Assembly (NCBI RefSeq): GCF_019721995.1
Contig: NZ_BLYC01000001.1
Span: forward strand, 1-64,000
Length of the DNA: 64,000 nucleotides
Source: Bathymodiolus japonicus methanotrophic gill symbiont
GTDB taxonomy: Bacteria; Pseudomonadota; Gammaproteobacteria; Methylococcales; Methylomonadaceae
Direction: 5' to 3'
The notes below the pieces were generated by a model, which saw only the letters and a list, made by a program, of their open reading frames with translations, was not told the origin of the DNA and did not search any database. Positions 49,735-58,704 of this stretch are shown here, in pieces (the stretch's first letter is position 1; every line of letters starts with the position of its first letter). A program made the translations under genes and the position numbers.

Positions 49735-50023
49735 AAATCAGGGAAACGGAGCCTAAGCGAAGTGATGATTTTTAGTCCGCGATAGCCGTAGGGCCGTTAT
49801 TTTGTCGGAGTCTGAGCGTTAGCGAAGGTGGAGACAAAATAAAAGGCCATCCGACACGGCGTCAAGTCATTTGGAGCCTATGTTCCGACCCCTTGTTGGG
49901 TCGGGACGAGGTGACGAGGACGAATCGGGGCCGCCGGAGGCATTAGTGGTCGCGTTAAGTTTTTGCTGCTTGCTTGGGCTGGGATGCCCAAAACAAGCTT
50001 TCGCAAAAATAGCGACTCCCCAA
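49729..50023 (+). mobile_element. B element, copy B9 (295 bp)
   Basis: CAGGG sub-type ending CCCCAA, inserted between the last sense codon and the stop of ccmB. Confidence 0.95.
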
Positions 50024-50131
50024 TAGTGCTAGATTTAGTTGCGCTTATCTTTAAGGAAATGGATTTCAGGATATATTATTTTTTACCATGAAAAGCATGA
50101 AGGACTTGAAAGTTTGATTTTGTTTGTCTTT

Positions 50132-50426
50132 CGCTGAAAATCGGGGAAACGTAGCCTAAGCGAAGTGATGATTTTTAGTCCGCGATAGCCGTAGGGTCGT
50201 TGTTTTGTCGGAGTTTGAGCGTTAGCGAAGGTGGAGACAAAATAAAAGGCCATCCGACACGGCGTCAAGTCATTTGGAGCCTATGTTCCGACCCCTTGTT
50301 GGGTCGGGACGAGGTGACGAGGACGAATCGGGGCCGCCGGAGGCATTAGTGGTCGCGTTAAGTTTTTGCCGCTTGCTTGGGCTGGGATGCCCAAAACAAG
50401 CTTTCGCAAAAATAGCGACTCCCCGA
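50132..50426 (+). mobile_element. B element, copy B10 (295 bp)
   Basis: CGGGG sub-type with GGAAACGTAGCC; in the ccmB-ccmC gap, 108 bp after B9. Confidence 0.95.
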
Positions 50427-50479
50427 TTTCAGTTTCTTCATGGCCTTCATTGTAATAAACACATGCTTTAACCAGCCCC

Positions 50480-50759
50480 CGCTGAAAATCATGGAAACGT
50501 AGCTTAGCGAAGTGTTGATTTTTAGTCCCTGAAAGGCGACAGGGCAATTCGCTGATTCGACGTGTGCTAGCAGCACGCGAGAGGAGCAAGAATTGCATTC
50601 CGAATAGCCGTCCAGCCAGTGAGGTAGTAATGACGAAGCGGCTTTTGTGCGTAGTCGTTGCGGACGCAGGGCGTTCAGGGCATCTCCCATCCGCTGCGTA
50701 GGTGAACGAATTATGGCGACAGGAGTCCCGGAATTTCGTGAGGTAGCATGGCGCGCCTG
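50480..50759 (+). mobile_element. A element, copy A6 (280 bp)
   Basis: In the ccmB-ccmC gap, 53 bp after B10 and 42 bp before the ccmC ATG. Confidence 0.95.
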
Positions 50760-50801
50760 AAAATTTATAATAAACGAATATTTCATATCAGGGTTTCATA
50801 G

Positions 50802-51551
50802 ATGAAAATTAAAATGCCAAGGTGGTTTTATCAAATGGCCTCACCTAAATGGTTTTATGAATTTACCGGTGCATTACTCCCCTGGTTTAGTGCGGCAGCG
50901 ATACTCTTATTAGTCACCGGGACAGTCTGGGGGCTAGTGTTTGCACCGGCAGATTATCAGCAAGGCAATAGCTTCCGCATTATTTATATCCATGTGCCGG
51001 CATCCATTTTGGCGCAGTCCTGTTATATGATGATGGCCGTGGCAGGAGCAATCGGCTTAATCTGGAAGATGAAAATAGCGCATGTGGTCGCAGGAGCCTG
51101 TGCTCCAATTGGCGCTTCCATTGCAGTTATGTCCCTGGCGACTGGTGCGATCTGGGGCAAACCTACCTGGGGTGCCTGGTGGGTCTGGGATGCACGCTTA
51201 ACCTCGATGCTGGTATTATTGTTTCTGTATATCGGGGTGATTGCCTTAAACTCGGCGTTTGAAAATAAAGCCAGTGCAGATAAGGCAACCGCCGTGTTAT
51301 CTCTAGTGGGTCTGGTGAATATTCCGATTATTAAATATTCGGTTGAATGGTGGAATACGCTGCATCAACCTGCGACCTTTACGGTTACTGAAAAACCCGC
51401 AATGCCAGCGGAAATGTGGATGCCATTGCTGGTGATGGTATTTGGCTTTTATTGTTTTTTTGCGGTGGTATTAATGAGCCGGGCACGGGTAGAAGTGTTG
51501 CAGCGTGAAAAACGTAGTGAGTGGGTTAAGCGGGTTATCGTGGAATATTAA
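50802..51551 (+). CDS. ccmC: Heme lyase/transfer protein CcmC
   Basis: Transfers heme to CcmE in the periplasm. A 249-residue polytopic protein with the conserved tryptophan-rich WWD signature WGKPTWGAWWVWDARLTS and heme-ligand histidines in IIYIHVPAS and WWNTLHQPA. It is separated from ccmB by about 1.07 kb of repeats and from ccmD by about 1.9 kb. Confidence 0.96.
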   Translation: MKIKMPRWFYQMASPKWFYEFTGALLPWFSAAAILLLVTGTVWGLVFAPADYQQGNSFRIIYIHVPASILAQSCYMMMAVAGAIGLIWKMKIAHVVAGACAPIGASIAVMSLATGAIWGKPTWGAWWVWDARLTSMLVLLFLYIGVIALNSAFENKASADKATAVLSLVGLVNIPIIKYSVEWWNTLHQPATFTVTEKPAMPAEMWMPLLVMVFGFYCFFAVVLMSRARVEVLQREKRSEWVKRVIVEY

Positions 51552-51654
51552 CAGCTAACAAATATTTAATCGTAGGCTGATGATATGTACTCCTCTCCCA
51601 CCAACAGTGTCATAATGCACCTAAGAGTAATAACGGAGCAAAGAGGAGCCCGAC

Positions 51655-52673
51655 ATGAATAATAGCGTAATTGGATTGGATATAGCAAAAAATATTTTTC
51701 ACATGTATACATTTGATGAAAAAAATCACAACCTGTTAAGAAAAAGCTAAAACGAGCTGAGCTTTTAATATTTTTTGCAAATTATCCAGTGAGCTTAATT
51801 GGAATAGAAGCCTGTGACGGAGCTCATCACTGGGCAAGAGAGTTAACTAAACAAGGGCATGAAGTCATTTTTCTTAATGCCCGTTATGTAAAGGGTTTTG
51901 TGGTGGGGAACAAAAATGACTTTAATGATGCCGCTGCTATATTTGATGCGGTTACCCGTCCAAATAAGCGCACAGTGTCGATAAAAACGATTGAACAGCA
52001 AGACATTCAACTTGTTCATAGAATACGTGAAGGCCTTGTTGGCAAACGTACTGCGCTGGTTAATCAAGTGCGAGGGCTACTCAGTGAAAGAGGCATTGTT
52101 ATTCCTAAAGGTATAAAGAAAGTAAGAGTAGAATTACCGTTGATTTTAGAAGATAGCGACAATGATTTGACTGATTTAAGTCGAGAAATGTTTGCTGAGC
52201 AATATGAAAAACTAGTTGCACTAGATGAAGAGATTAAACAACAGGACAGACGTATTAGCCGGCTATGTAATAGCAATCAGTTAAGCCAGCGTTTTCTTGA
52301 TGTGCCAGGTATTGGGGCAATAACAGCCACCATCATTGCCTCAGACATAGGGGCAGGTAAAAGCTATCAGAGTAGCCGAGATTATGCAGCCAGCTTAGGG
52401 ATTGTTCCGAGACAACATAGCAGTGGTGATAATCAGGTTTATTTAGGAATTAGTAAGCGAGGTAACCGCTATATTCGTACGATGTTAATTCATGGAGCAC
52501 GATCGGTGTTAAAGCACTGTAGTGGTAAAAAAGATAAATTAAGCCTATGGCTACAAGCACTCATTGAGCGGCGTGGATTTAATAAAGCCGCCGTTGCGCT
52601 GGCCAATAAAAATGCCCGAATACTGTGGGCGATGGCGAGTCAGGATAAAGAATATGATGCAGCTCTGACATAG
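51655..52673 (+). pseudogene. IS110-family DEDD transposase, frameshifted
   Basis: The N-terminus MNNSVIGLDIAKNIFHMYTF gives the first DEDD aspartate but ends at a TAA near 51750. The rest continues in another frame with KLKRAELLIFFANYP, GIEACDGAHHWAREL, the NDFNDAAAI aspartates, and the C-terminal serine domain (FLDVPGIGAITATIIASDIG, YAASLGIVPRQHSSG). One frameshift around 51735-51745 explains the break. It is inactive unless the shift is bypassed; a sequencing error is possible. Confidence 0.85.
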
Positions 52674-53033
52674 TTAGAGTGCATAAGCAGGGTTGCCCAC
52701 CCTTTGACCACCGACTGCGAGCTAGGAGGGCTCTTCGTCTGTGGACAAAGCGTGGATAACCCTGAGATAACCGAGTAACCAAGATTGTGGAGGCAAGTTA
52801 ACCAATATTGATGACAACAACAGGTCAGACCGATACTTTTACAGAACCCGTGCAACCCAGAGAGTCCATTGCGAGACCGTTAGGCTGGTAGGGTCAAAAA
52901 GTATGCGAATAGATTCATCAGGAGTCCTGAGGCAAAAAGCCTCTGTTAGAGACCGAATATATGGCTGCAATCTTGTTCACTGTTATTAGCATCAATTATG
53001 TAAAACTTGGCTTGCAATAAACGAGGAGTCCAT
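52674..53033 (+). ncRNA. Candidate guide (bridge/seek) RNA region of the IS110 element
   Basis: 360 bp of conserved-looking non-coding sequence between the transposase stop and the right end. IS1111-group elements encode a target-guiding RNA in this position. Several short inverted repeats are visible (GGGTTGCCCACCC; GAGTCCTGAGGCAAAAAGCCTC). RNA function is inferred from position only. Confidence 0.4.
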
Positions 53034-53312
53034 CGCTGAAAATCATGGAAACGTAGCTTAGCGAAGTGGTGATTTTTAGTCCCTGATAGGCGACAGGGCA
53101 ATTCGCTGATTCGACGTGTGCTAGCAGCACGCGAGAGGAGCAAGAATTGCATTCCGAATAGCCGTCCAGCCAGTGAGGTAGTAATGACGAGGCGGCTTTG
53201 TGCGTAGTCGTTGCGGACGCAGGGCGTTCAGGGCATCTCCCATCCGCTGCGTAGGTGAACGAATTATGGCGACAGGAGTCCCGGAATTTCGTGAGGTAGC
53301 ATGGCGCGCCTG
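53034..53312 (+). mobile_element. A element, copy A7 (279 bp)
   Basis: One base shorter than other A copies (GCGGCTTTGTG instead of GCGGCTTTTGTG) and with GAGGCGG for GAAGCGG. It abuts the right end of the IS110 element. Confidence 0.93.
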
Positions 53313-53347
53313 ATATGGGTTAGCTTTTTTATTGCGCAGCACTGAAA

Positions 53348-53391
53348 AACGTAACCCAGCATTTGCTTAATGTATAAGCTGGGTTACGTTA
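53348..53391. repeat. Short palindrome before ccmD
   Basis: Inverted arms ACGTAACCCAGC and GCTGGGTTACGT; a hairpin in the ccmD upstream region. Confidence 0.7.
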
Positions 53392-53429
53392 CCTGCGCTA
53401 CGCTTAGTTAAGCAAGCCCAGCCTACATT

Positions 53430-53636
53430 TTGATGGTTTATAAAGGAATTATTGTGGGATATTTTTCATCATTTGCTGATTTTTTACAAATGGGTACACA
53501 TGGGCTGTATGTCTGGCTAAGTTATGGCATTGCCTTAATGATATTTATTTATAATATTGTGTCTGTTTATCTACTCAAAAGACAATTTTTTATTAATGCA
53601 AAACGTCGCTTAAGACGTGAACAGGGAACAGTATGA
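53430..53636 (+). CDS. ccmD: Heme exporter accessory protein CcmD
   Basis: A 68-residue small membrane protein that helps release CcmE from Ccm[23 protein letters not shown] precedes one TM helix ([16 protein letters not shown]) and a basic cytoplasmic tail RRLRREQG, the CcmD pattern. The exact start among several Met or Val codons is uncertain; 53454 (GTG, giving VGYFSSF) is an alternative. It overlaps ccmE by 4 nt. Confidence 0.88.
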   Translation: MMVYKGIIVGYFSSFADFLQMGTHGLYVWLSYGIALMIFIYNIVSVYLLKRQFFINAKRRLRREQGTV

Positions 53637-54070
53637 CCCCAAAAAGAAAAAAACGATTAACGATTATTTTAGGCTTGGTATTTGGTACCGCTCTAATCGT
53701 AGGTCTGGTCATGTATGCTCTGAGTGAGAATATTAACCTGTTCTATTCAACCAGTCAGATTGCCAATGGCGAAGCACCCGTGGGCGCAAGAATCCGGGCA
53801 GGGGGAATGGTGGTTGATAATAGTGTTAAAAGGTTTCCGGATTCTCTAAAAGTACAATTTGCAATTACTGACTATGAGCATCAGGTGGTCGTTGAATTTA
53901 CGGGTATTTTGCCTGATTTATTTCGTGAAGGCCAGGGTATCATTGCGCAGGGGAAAATGGATGCGAATGGGATTTTTCAGGCGGATGAAGTGCTGGCGAA
54001 ACATGATGAAAACTATATGCCGCCAGAAATTGCTGAATCGATGAAGAAAAAGCAGGAGGCACAGCAATGA
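53633..54070 (+). CDS. ccmE: Cytochrome c maturation heme chaperone CcmE
   Basis: Periplasmic, membrane-anchored carrier that binds heme covalently. The 145 residues have an N-terminal anchor ([20 protein letters not shown]), an OB fold ([34 protein letters not shown]), and the heme-binding motif [13 protein letters not shown] with its histidine at about residue 125. Confidence 0.96.
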   Translation: MTPKRKKRLTIILGLVFGTALIVGLVMYALSENINLFYSTSQIANGEAPVGARIRAGGMVVDNSVKRFPDSLKVQFAITDYEHQVVVEFTGILPDLFREGQGIIAQGKMDANGIFQADEVLAKHDENYMPPEIAESMKKKQEAQQ

Positions 54071-56025
54071 ACCCTGAAATAGGTGGATTTGCGCTGATTA
54101 TTGCTTTATTTTTATCCGTGGTTTTAGCGCTGATTCCCATATATGGTGCCTCGACTGCAAATGAAATGTGGATGTCTTATGCCAAACCTTTGGCAGCGGG
54201 GCAATTTCTGTTTGTTTTCATTAGCTTTATTTGCTTAGGCTATGCATTTTCACATGATGATTTCTCTGTAGTGTATGTGGCTCAGCACTCGAATAGCCAG
54301 ATGCCGATACAATTTAAGCTCAGTGCGATCTGGGGTGGGCATGAAGGCTCATTATTATTATGGGCACTGATTCTCACGGGCTGGACGTTTGCCGTCAGCC
54401 GCTTTAGTAAAGCACTACCGCTAGATATGCTAGCGCGGGTTTTATCGGTAATGGGCATCGTGGCTACCGGCTTTATCTCGTTTCTTCTAATCACGTCCAG
54501 TCCGTTTGCTCGCTATTTACCCCGCTATCCAGTTGATGGTGCAGACTTAAACCCGCTATTACAGGACTTTGGCTTAATCGTGCATCCACCAATGCTATAT
54601 ATGGGCTATGTAGGATTTTCAGTCGCTTTTGCCTTTGCCATAGCGGCCTTATTATCCGGCAGAATGGATGCTGCATGGGCACGCTGGGCAAGACCCTGGA
54701 CCAATATTGCCTGGGCATTCCTGGGCATGGGAATTACCTTAGGTAGCTGGTGGGCTTATTATGAACTAGGTTGGGGCGGTTGGTGGTTCTGGGATCCAGT
54801 GGAAAATGCGTCCTTGATGCCGTGGTTAGTGGGTACTGCTTTGGTACACTCTCTTGCTGCGACAGAAAAGCGTGGTGTGTTTAAAAGCTGGACCTTGCTT
54901 TTAGCCATATTTGCTTTTTCTTTAAGCTTACTAGGCACTTTCCTGGTGCGTTCAGGAGTATTAACTTCGGTGCATGCCTTTGCCAGTGATCCAGAGCGTG
55001 GCTTTTTTATCCTGATGTTATTAGCCCTGACCATGGGTGGCTCGCTAACCTTATATGCGCTTAAAGCGCCGAATGTAAAAAGTGAGTCCAGTTTTTCCTG
55101 GCTGTCCAGAGAAGTATTATTACTGATTAATAATGTATTTCTTACGGTGATGGCGGTCACGGTATTACTAGGCACCTTATACCCTTTGTTAATCGATGCT
55201 CTGGGACAAGGAAAAATCTCGGTAGGACCGCCTTATTTTAATGCGGTATTTGTGCCGATTATGTGTGCCATGTCGATTGCTATGGGTGTTTCTGTTGCAG
55301 TGAGATGGCGAGAGTCAACACCTAAAGCAGTACTGGATAAACTCTGGAAACCTGCTGTGTTCAGTATTATCTGTGGTCTGTTGTTTCCAATGATATATGG
55401 TAATGGATTTGAAGCGCGAGTTTTTCTGGGTATCAGTATTAGCCTATGGGTCATGAGTTCAGTGGTCACGGAATTTATTGGAAAATTTCGTAATGCGCAG
55501 TCGATTACTAGCCGGCTCAAGCAACTTCCACTTAGCTATTATGGGATGATGGTTGCTCATATAGGTGTTGGGGTCACAGCAGTGGGTATTACGCTAGTAT
55601 CTAATTATAGCGAAGAGCGTGATATGCGCATGCAAACGGGTGACACTGTTGAGATTGCAGATTATCAGTTTACCTTTCAGGGAACGCATGTAGTTAAAGG
55701 TGCAAATTATATGGCTGATCAGGCAACGATTGTGGTTGCAGAAGATGGTGAAACTATTGTGACCTTAAGGCCTGAGAAGCGTCGCTACAATGTTAAAAAT
55801 GCAATGATGACCGAAGCAGATATAGATGCAAGCTTGTTCAGGGATCTCTATGTCGCATTAGGGGAGCCATTAGAGGATGGTTCCTGGGCAGTCAGAATGC
55901 ATTATAAACCTTATGTGCGTTGGTTATGGCTGGGAGGAATATTAATGGCTTTAGGAGGTTTATTGACCGTTGCTGATAAGCGCTATCGTCAGCGTAGTGC
56001 TAGACAGGAGCCAACAAATGCCTAG
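54067..56025 (+). CDS. ccmF: Cytochrome c heme lyase CcmF
   Basis: A 652-residue polytopic synthetase component attaching heme to apocytochrome c. It carries the WWD domain [20 protein letters not shown], the conserved [16 protein letters not shown], and four histidines around the heme sites. It starts 4 nt inside ccmE and ends 8 nt inside ccmG. Confidence 0.97.
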   Translation: MNPEIGGFALIIALFLSVVLALIPIYGASTANEMWMSYAKPLAAGQFLFVFISFICLGYAFSHDDFSVVYVAQHSNSQMPIQFKLSAIWGGHEGSLLLWALILTGWTFAVSRFSKALPLDMLARVLSVMGIVATGFISFLLITSSPFARYLPRYPVDGADLNPLLQDFGLIVHPPMLYMGYVGFSVAFAFAIAALLSGRMDAAWARWARPWTNIAWAFLGMGITLGSWWAYYELGWGGWWFWDPVENASLMPWLVGTALVHSLAATEKRGVFKSWTLLLAIFAFSLSLLGTFLVRSGVLTSVHAFASDPERGFFILMLLALTMGGSLTLYALKAPNVKSESSFSWLSREVLLLINNVFLTVMAVTVLLGTLYPLLIDALGQGKISVGPPYFNAVFVPIMCAMSIAMGVSVAVRWRESTPKAVLDKLWKPAVFSIICGLLFPMIYGNGFEARVFLGISISLWVMSSVVTEFIGKFRNAQSITSRLKQLPLSYYGMMVAHIGVGVTAVGITLVSNYSEERDMRMQTGDTVEIADYQFTFQGTHVVKGANYMADQATIVVAEDGETIVTLRPEKRRYNVKNAMMTEADIDASLFRDLYVALGEPLEDGSWAVRMHYKPYVRWLWLGGILMALGGLLTVADKRYRQRSARQEPTNA

Positions 56026-56554
56026 ACTACTGTTATTTATCCCCTTATTACTCTTTTTTGTGCTGGCCTTTTTTTTATGGAAAGGGCTCAGTATAGACCC
56101 CAGGGAATTACCCTCGGCATTGATCGATAAACCTTTTCCTGAATTCACCTTGGCCTCTTTGCAGCAACCCGAGCGGCAGTTAAGCAAACAGGACTTTATT
56201 GGCCAGCCTGTGCTGGTGAATGTCTGGGCGACTTGGTGCCCGTCTTGTCGACAAGAACATGAACAATTGTTAATGACTGCACAGGCAGACGAAATTCCCA
56301 TTATAGGGCTGAATTATAAAGATGAGCGTGATATGGCGCTACAATGGTTACAGCAACTGGGTAATCCCTATCAGTTTAATATCTATGATGAACAGGGCAT
56401 GCTGGGGCTGAACCTTGGCGTTTATGGTGCCCCCGAAACCTACTTGCTGGATGCACAGGGTATTGTGCGTCATCGCCATGTAGGTGTGCTAACAACACAA
56501 GACTGGCAGGAATTAAAACAGATAATCAAAGGGTGGGGCAGTGCTAAAAATTAA
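56018..56554 (+). CDS. ccmG: Thiol:disulfide interchange protein CcmG (DsbE)
   Basis: The 178-residue periplasmic thioredoxin-like reductant keeps apocytochrome cysteines reduced. The ATG at 56018 opens a TM anchor (LLLFIPLLLFFVLAFFLW). The redox site is VWATWCPSCRQEH and the cis-proline lies in GVYGAPETYLLD. Confidence 0.95.
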   Translation: MPRLLLFIPLLLFFVLAFFLWKGLSIDPRELPSALIDKPFPEFTLASLQQPERQLSKQDFIGQPVLVNVWATWCPSCRQEHEQLLMTAQADEIPIIGLNYKDERDMALQWLQQLGNPYQFNIYDEQGMLGLNLGVYGAPETYLLDAQGIVRHRHVGVLTTQDWQELKQIIKGWGSAKN

Positions 56555-57032
56555 CATAATAGCTGGCTTATTGATGTTGCTCAGTAGCTTTATGCTATCT
56601 GCCGCAATTGATGTATACAAGTTTGATGACCCTGAGAAGGAAAAGCGCTTTCACCAGTTAGCTTTTGAATTGCGCTGCCCTAAATGTCAAAACCAGAATA
56701 TCGCTGATTCTAATGCAGAGATTGCACAGGATTTACGCACTAAAATTTTCCAGATGCTTAATGCTGGAAAAAACGATAATGAAATTGTCGACTATATGGT
56801 CGAGCGCTATGGTGATTTTGTACTCTATGAACCACGAGTCAATCCGCAAACCTATTTGCTCTGGTATGGCCCGGCGCTGTTTTTAGTATTAGGACTAGGG
56901 GTCGTCGCGTTAATTATTCGTAGCCGCAATAAACAGTATCAACAGGGTAATGATCATCAACCATCGCTATCTAATAGTGAAGCCAAGGCACTGGATGGTT
57001 TGCTTAAAACAAAATCAGGAAAAAAACAATGA
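56541..57032 (+). CDS. ccmH: Cytochrome c-type biogenesis protein CcmH
   Basis: A 163-residue apocytochrome thiol reductase with the motif LRCPKCQNQNIADSNAEIAQ (CxxC). It has an N-terminal signal or anchor (IIAGLLMLLSSFMLSAA) and a C-terminal TM helix (ALFLVLGLGVVALIIRS). The start is GTG at 56541, overlapping ccmG by 14 nt. Confidence 0.95.
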   Translation: MLKINIIAGLLMLLSSFMLSAAIDVYKFDDPEKEKRFHQLAFELRCPKCQNQNIADSNAEIAQDLRTKIFQMLNAGKNDNEIVDYMVERYGDFVLYEPRVNPQTYLLWYGPALFLVLGLGVVALIIRSRNKQYQQGNDHQPSLSNSEAKALDGLLKTKSGKKQ

Positions 57033-58315
57033 TGACACTATGGATAGTGATTGCTGCGATGTTATTGCTCGCGGTGATTATATTACTGTGGCCACTGGCG
57101 GTTTATAAAGGGGCACAGAGCAATGAACTGGCTATTTCACAGAAAGAGAAAAATATCAGTATCTATGAAGAACGTCTGGCAGAACTAGAAAATGAACAAA
57201 CCCAGGGCACACTTGATGCCCCCACTTTTCAGCAGTTAAAGACCGAGTTGGAAAAGACCTTATTAGGCGATGTGCAATATGCAGAGCAACCGGTTAATAC
57301 TGCCATAGGCACTGCCAGTATTCAGCACTGGTTAGTGATGGCGGTTATCGTTGTGGTATTTGTACTAGGTAGTTTAGCGACCTATAACAGCCTGGGTGCC
57401 AGTGACAAATATCAGCAATATTTAGCTATCGCTGATAATCCGCAAGAGCATCAGCAGGCCGCCGCTAATAATTCTGCTGCGCCTGATTTTGCAGCCGCAT
57501 TAATCGCGCTTAAAGCAAAATTAGCAGAGAATCCTGAAGATATAGAAAAATGGTTTTTGCTGGCCAATACCTATGCAGCGATGGGTGATTTTCAACAGGC
57601 TGGTGAAGTATATAATCGCATCGCAGGCATGTTAGGTGAAGAAAGCCCCGGCTATGCAGCAGCAAAAGCAGCCTACGCGCAAATGATGTATCAAGTTGCG
57701 GGTGAGCGTATGATTCCGGTCGTGCAGATGGCCATTACTGATGCTCTCAGAGTTGATCCAGAAGAGCCTACAGCATTAATTTTACGCGGGCTAGACGAAT
57801 ATCAGCAACAATCTTATGTACAGGCCATAGCCTCATGGGAAAAAGCTAAAATCAAGGCAGGCGAAGTACAGGTCAATAACTTTATTGAGCCCGCAATTGC
57901 TGAAGCGCGTAGACAATTGGGTATAACTGCCCCGATACAACAGGCGAAGCCAGAGCAAGACGCTTTGGCAGGGACTGCGAGTATTACAATTCACCTGGGT
58001 ATTAGCCCGGTTTTGCGCGCTAAAGTGAGTGGACAGGATCGTGTTTTTGTCTTTGCCAAAGCGGGTATGCCTATGCCACTCGCGGCAGAGCGCTTGCAGG
58101 TTAAGGATCTGCCTATCACTATTGTTTTAGATGATACAAAAGCGGCCATGCCAACAGCAAAAATTTCCTCAGCCGAATTTGTTGATATTACTGCACGGGT
58201 TGCATTATCAGGTAGCCCTAGAGCCGCTAAAGGGGATTTATATGTCACAGCAAAGCAGGTCGCGGTACAGAAGGGTGAAGAGCTGACTCTGGTGATCGAT
58301 AAAATTGTAGAATAA
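57029..58315 (+). CDS. ccmI: Cytochrome c biogenesis TPR protein CcmI
   Basis: A 428-residue apocytochrome chaperone. It has two TM helices (residues 2-21 and about 92-112), a leucine-zipper-like loop between them (SQKEKNISIYEERLAELENE), then TPR repeats (LANTYAAMGDFQQAGEVYNR) and a C-terminal periplasmic beta domain. It is the last gene of the ccm operon. Confidence 0.92.
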   Translation: MMTLWIVIAAMLLLAVIILLWPLAVYKGAQSNELAISQKEKNISIYEERLAELENEQTQGTLDAPTFQQLKTELEKTLLGDVQYAEQPVNTAIGTASIQHWLVMAVIVVVFVLGSLATYNSLGASDKYQQYLAIADNPQEHQQAAANNSAAPDFAAALIALKAKLAENPEDIEKWFLLANTYAAMGDFQQAGEVYNRIAGMLGEESPGYAAAKAAYAQMMYQVAGERMIPVVQMAITDALRVDPEEPTALILRGLDEYQQQSYVQAIASWEKAKIKAGEVQVNNFIEPAIAEARRQLGITAPIQQAKPEQDALAGTASITIHLGISPVLRAKVSGQDRVFVFAKAGMPMPLAAERLQVKDLPITIVLDDTKAAMPTAKISSAEFVDITARVALSGSPRAAKGDLYVTAKQVAVQKGEELTLVIDKIVE

Positions 58316-58412
58316 TAAGCTGTTATGGAGGGTAATGCTCTCTATCACACAGCTCTGAACGTTCAGGCTTTATACTCTGCAAGGTAGAAGGATGTGTTGC
58401 GAGAAATCTAAT

Positions 58413-58704
58413 ATGCAGGCCGATCTAAAAAATTACCGACAGCAGCTTAATAAGCATTATCTTGCTGATGAGCAGGAACTGATTAAAAAATTACTGCTTA
58501 ATCTAGCAGACTATCCTGCAACAAAAATTCATCAGCAAGCATCTTCTCTAGTCACAGCGATACGCGAGAATAAAGGCCAGCAGACGCTGGTTGAAGCATT
58601 TTTACACGAATATCAGCTCAATTCCGCAGAAGGTATAGTGTTAATGGAAATTGCCGAAGCCTTATTACGCATTCCAGACTCTCATACCCAGGATCTGTTT
58701 TTAC
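58413..58704 (+). pseudogene. putA: putA, N-terminal stump
   Basis: The first about 97 residues of the bifunctional proline dehydrogenase/P5C dehydrogenase: LKNYRQQLNKHYLADEQELI and FLHEYQLNSAEGIVLMEIAE then ALLRIPD, the PutA N-terminal arm. The IS4 element cuts the gene at 58705. An open frame continues 16 codons into the IS and stops. The rest of putA is not in the window, and the IS here has no matching target duplication, so a deletion removed the remainder. An alternative start at 58392 lies too close to its AGAAGG site. Confidence 0.85.

Larger units (their letters stand above)
51584..53033 (+). mobile_element. IS110-family (IS1111-like) insertion sequence
   Basis: The boundaries are estimated from inverted ends ATGTACTCCTC (left) and GAGGAGTCCAT (right, 53023-53033), typical subterminal repeats of the IS1111 group. 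It has a short 5' leader (about 70 bp) and a long 3' non-coding region (about 360 bp). A7 abuts the right end. It splits the ccm operon between ccmC and ccmD. Confidence 0.75.

Noticed and set aside
51650-51760. Two-gene IS with programmed frameshift at the IS110 transposase
   Set aside because: IS110-family transposases are single frames; the break falls within the conserved N-terminal domain.
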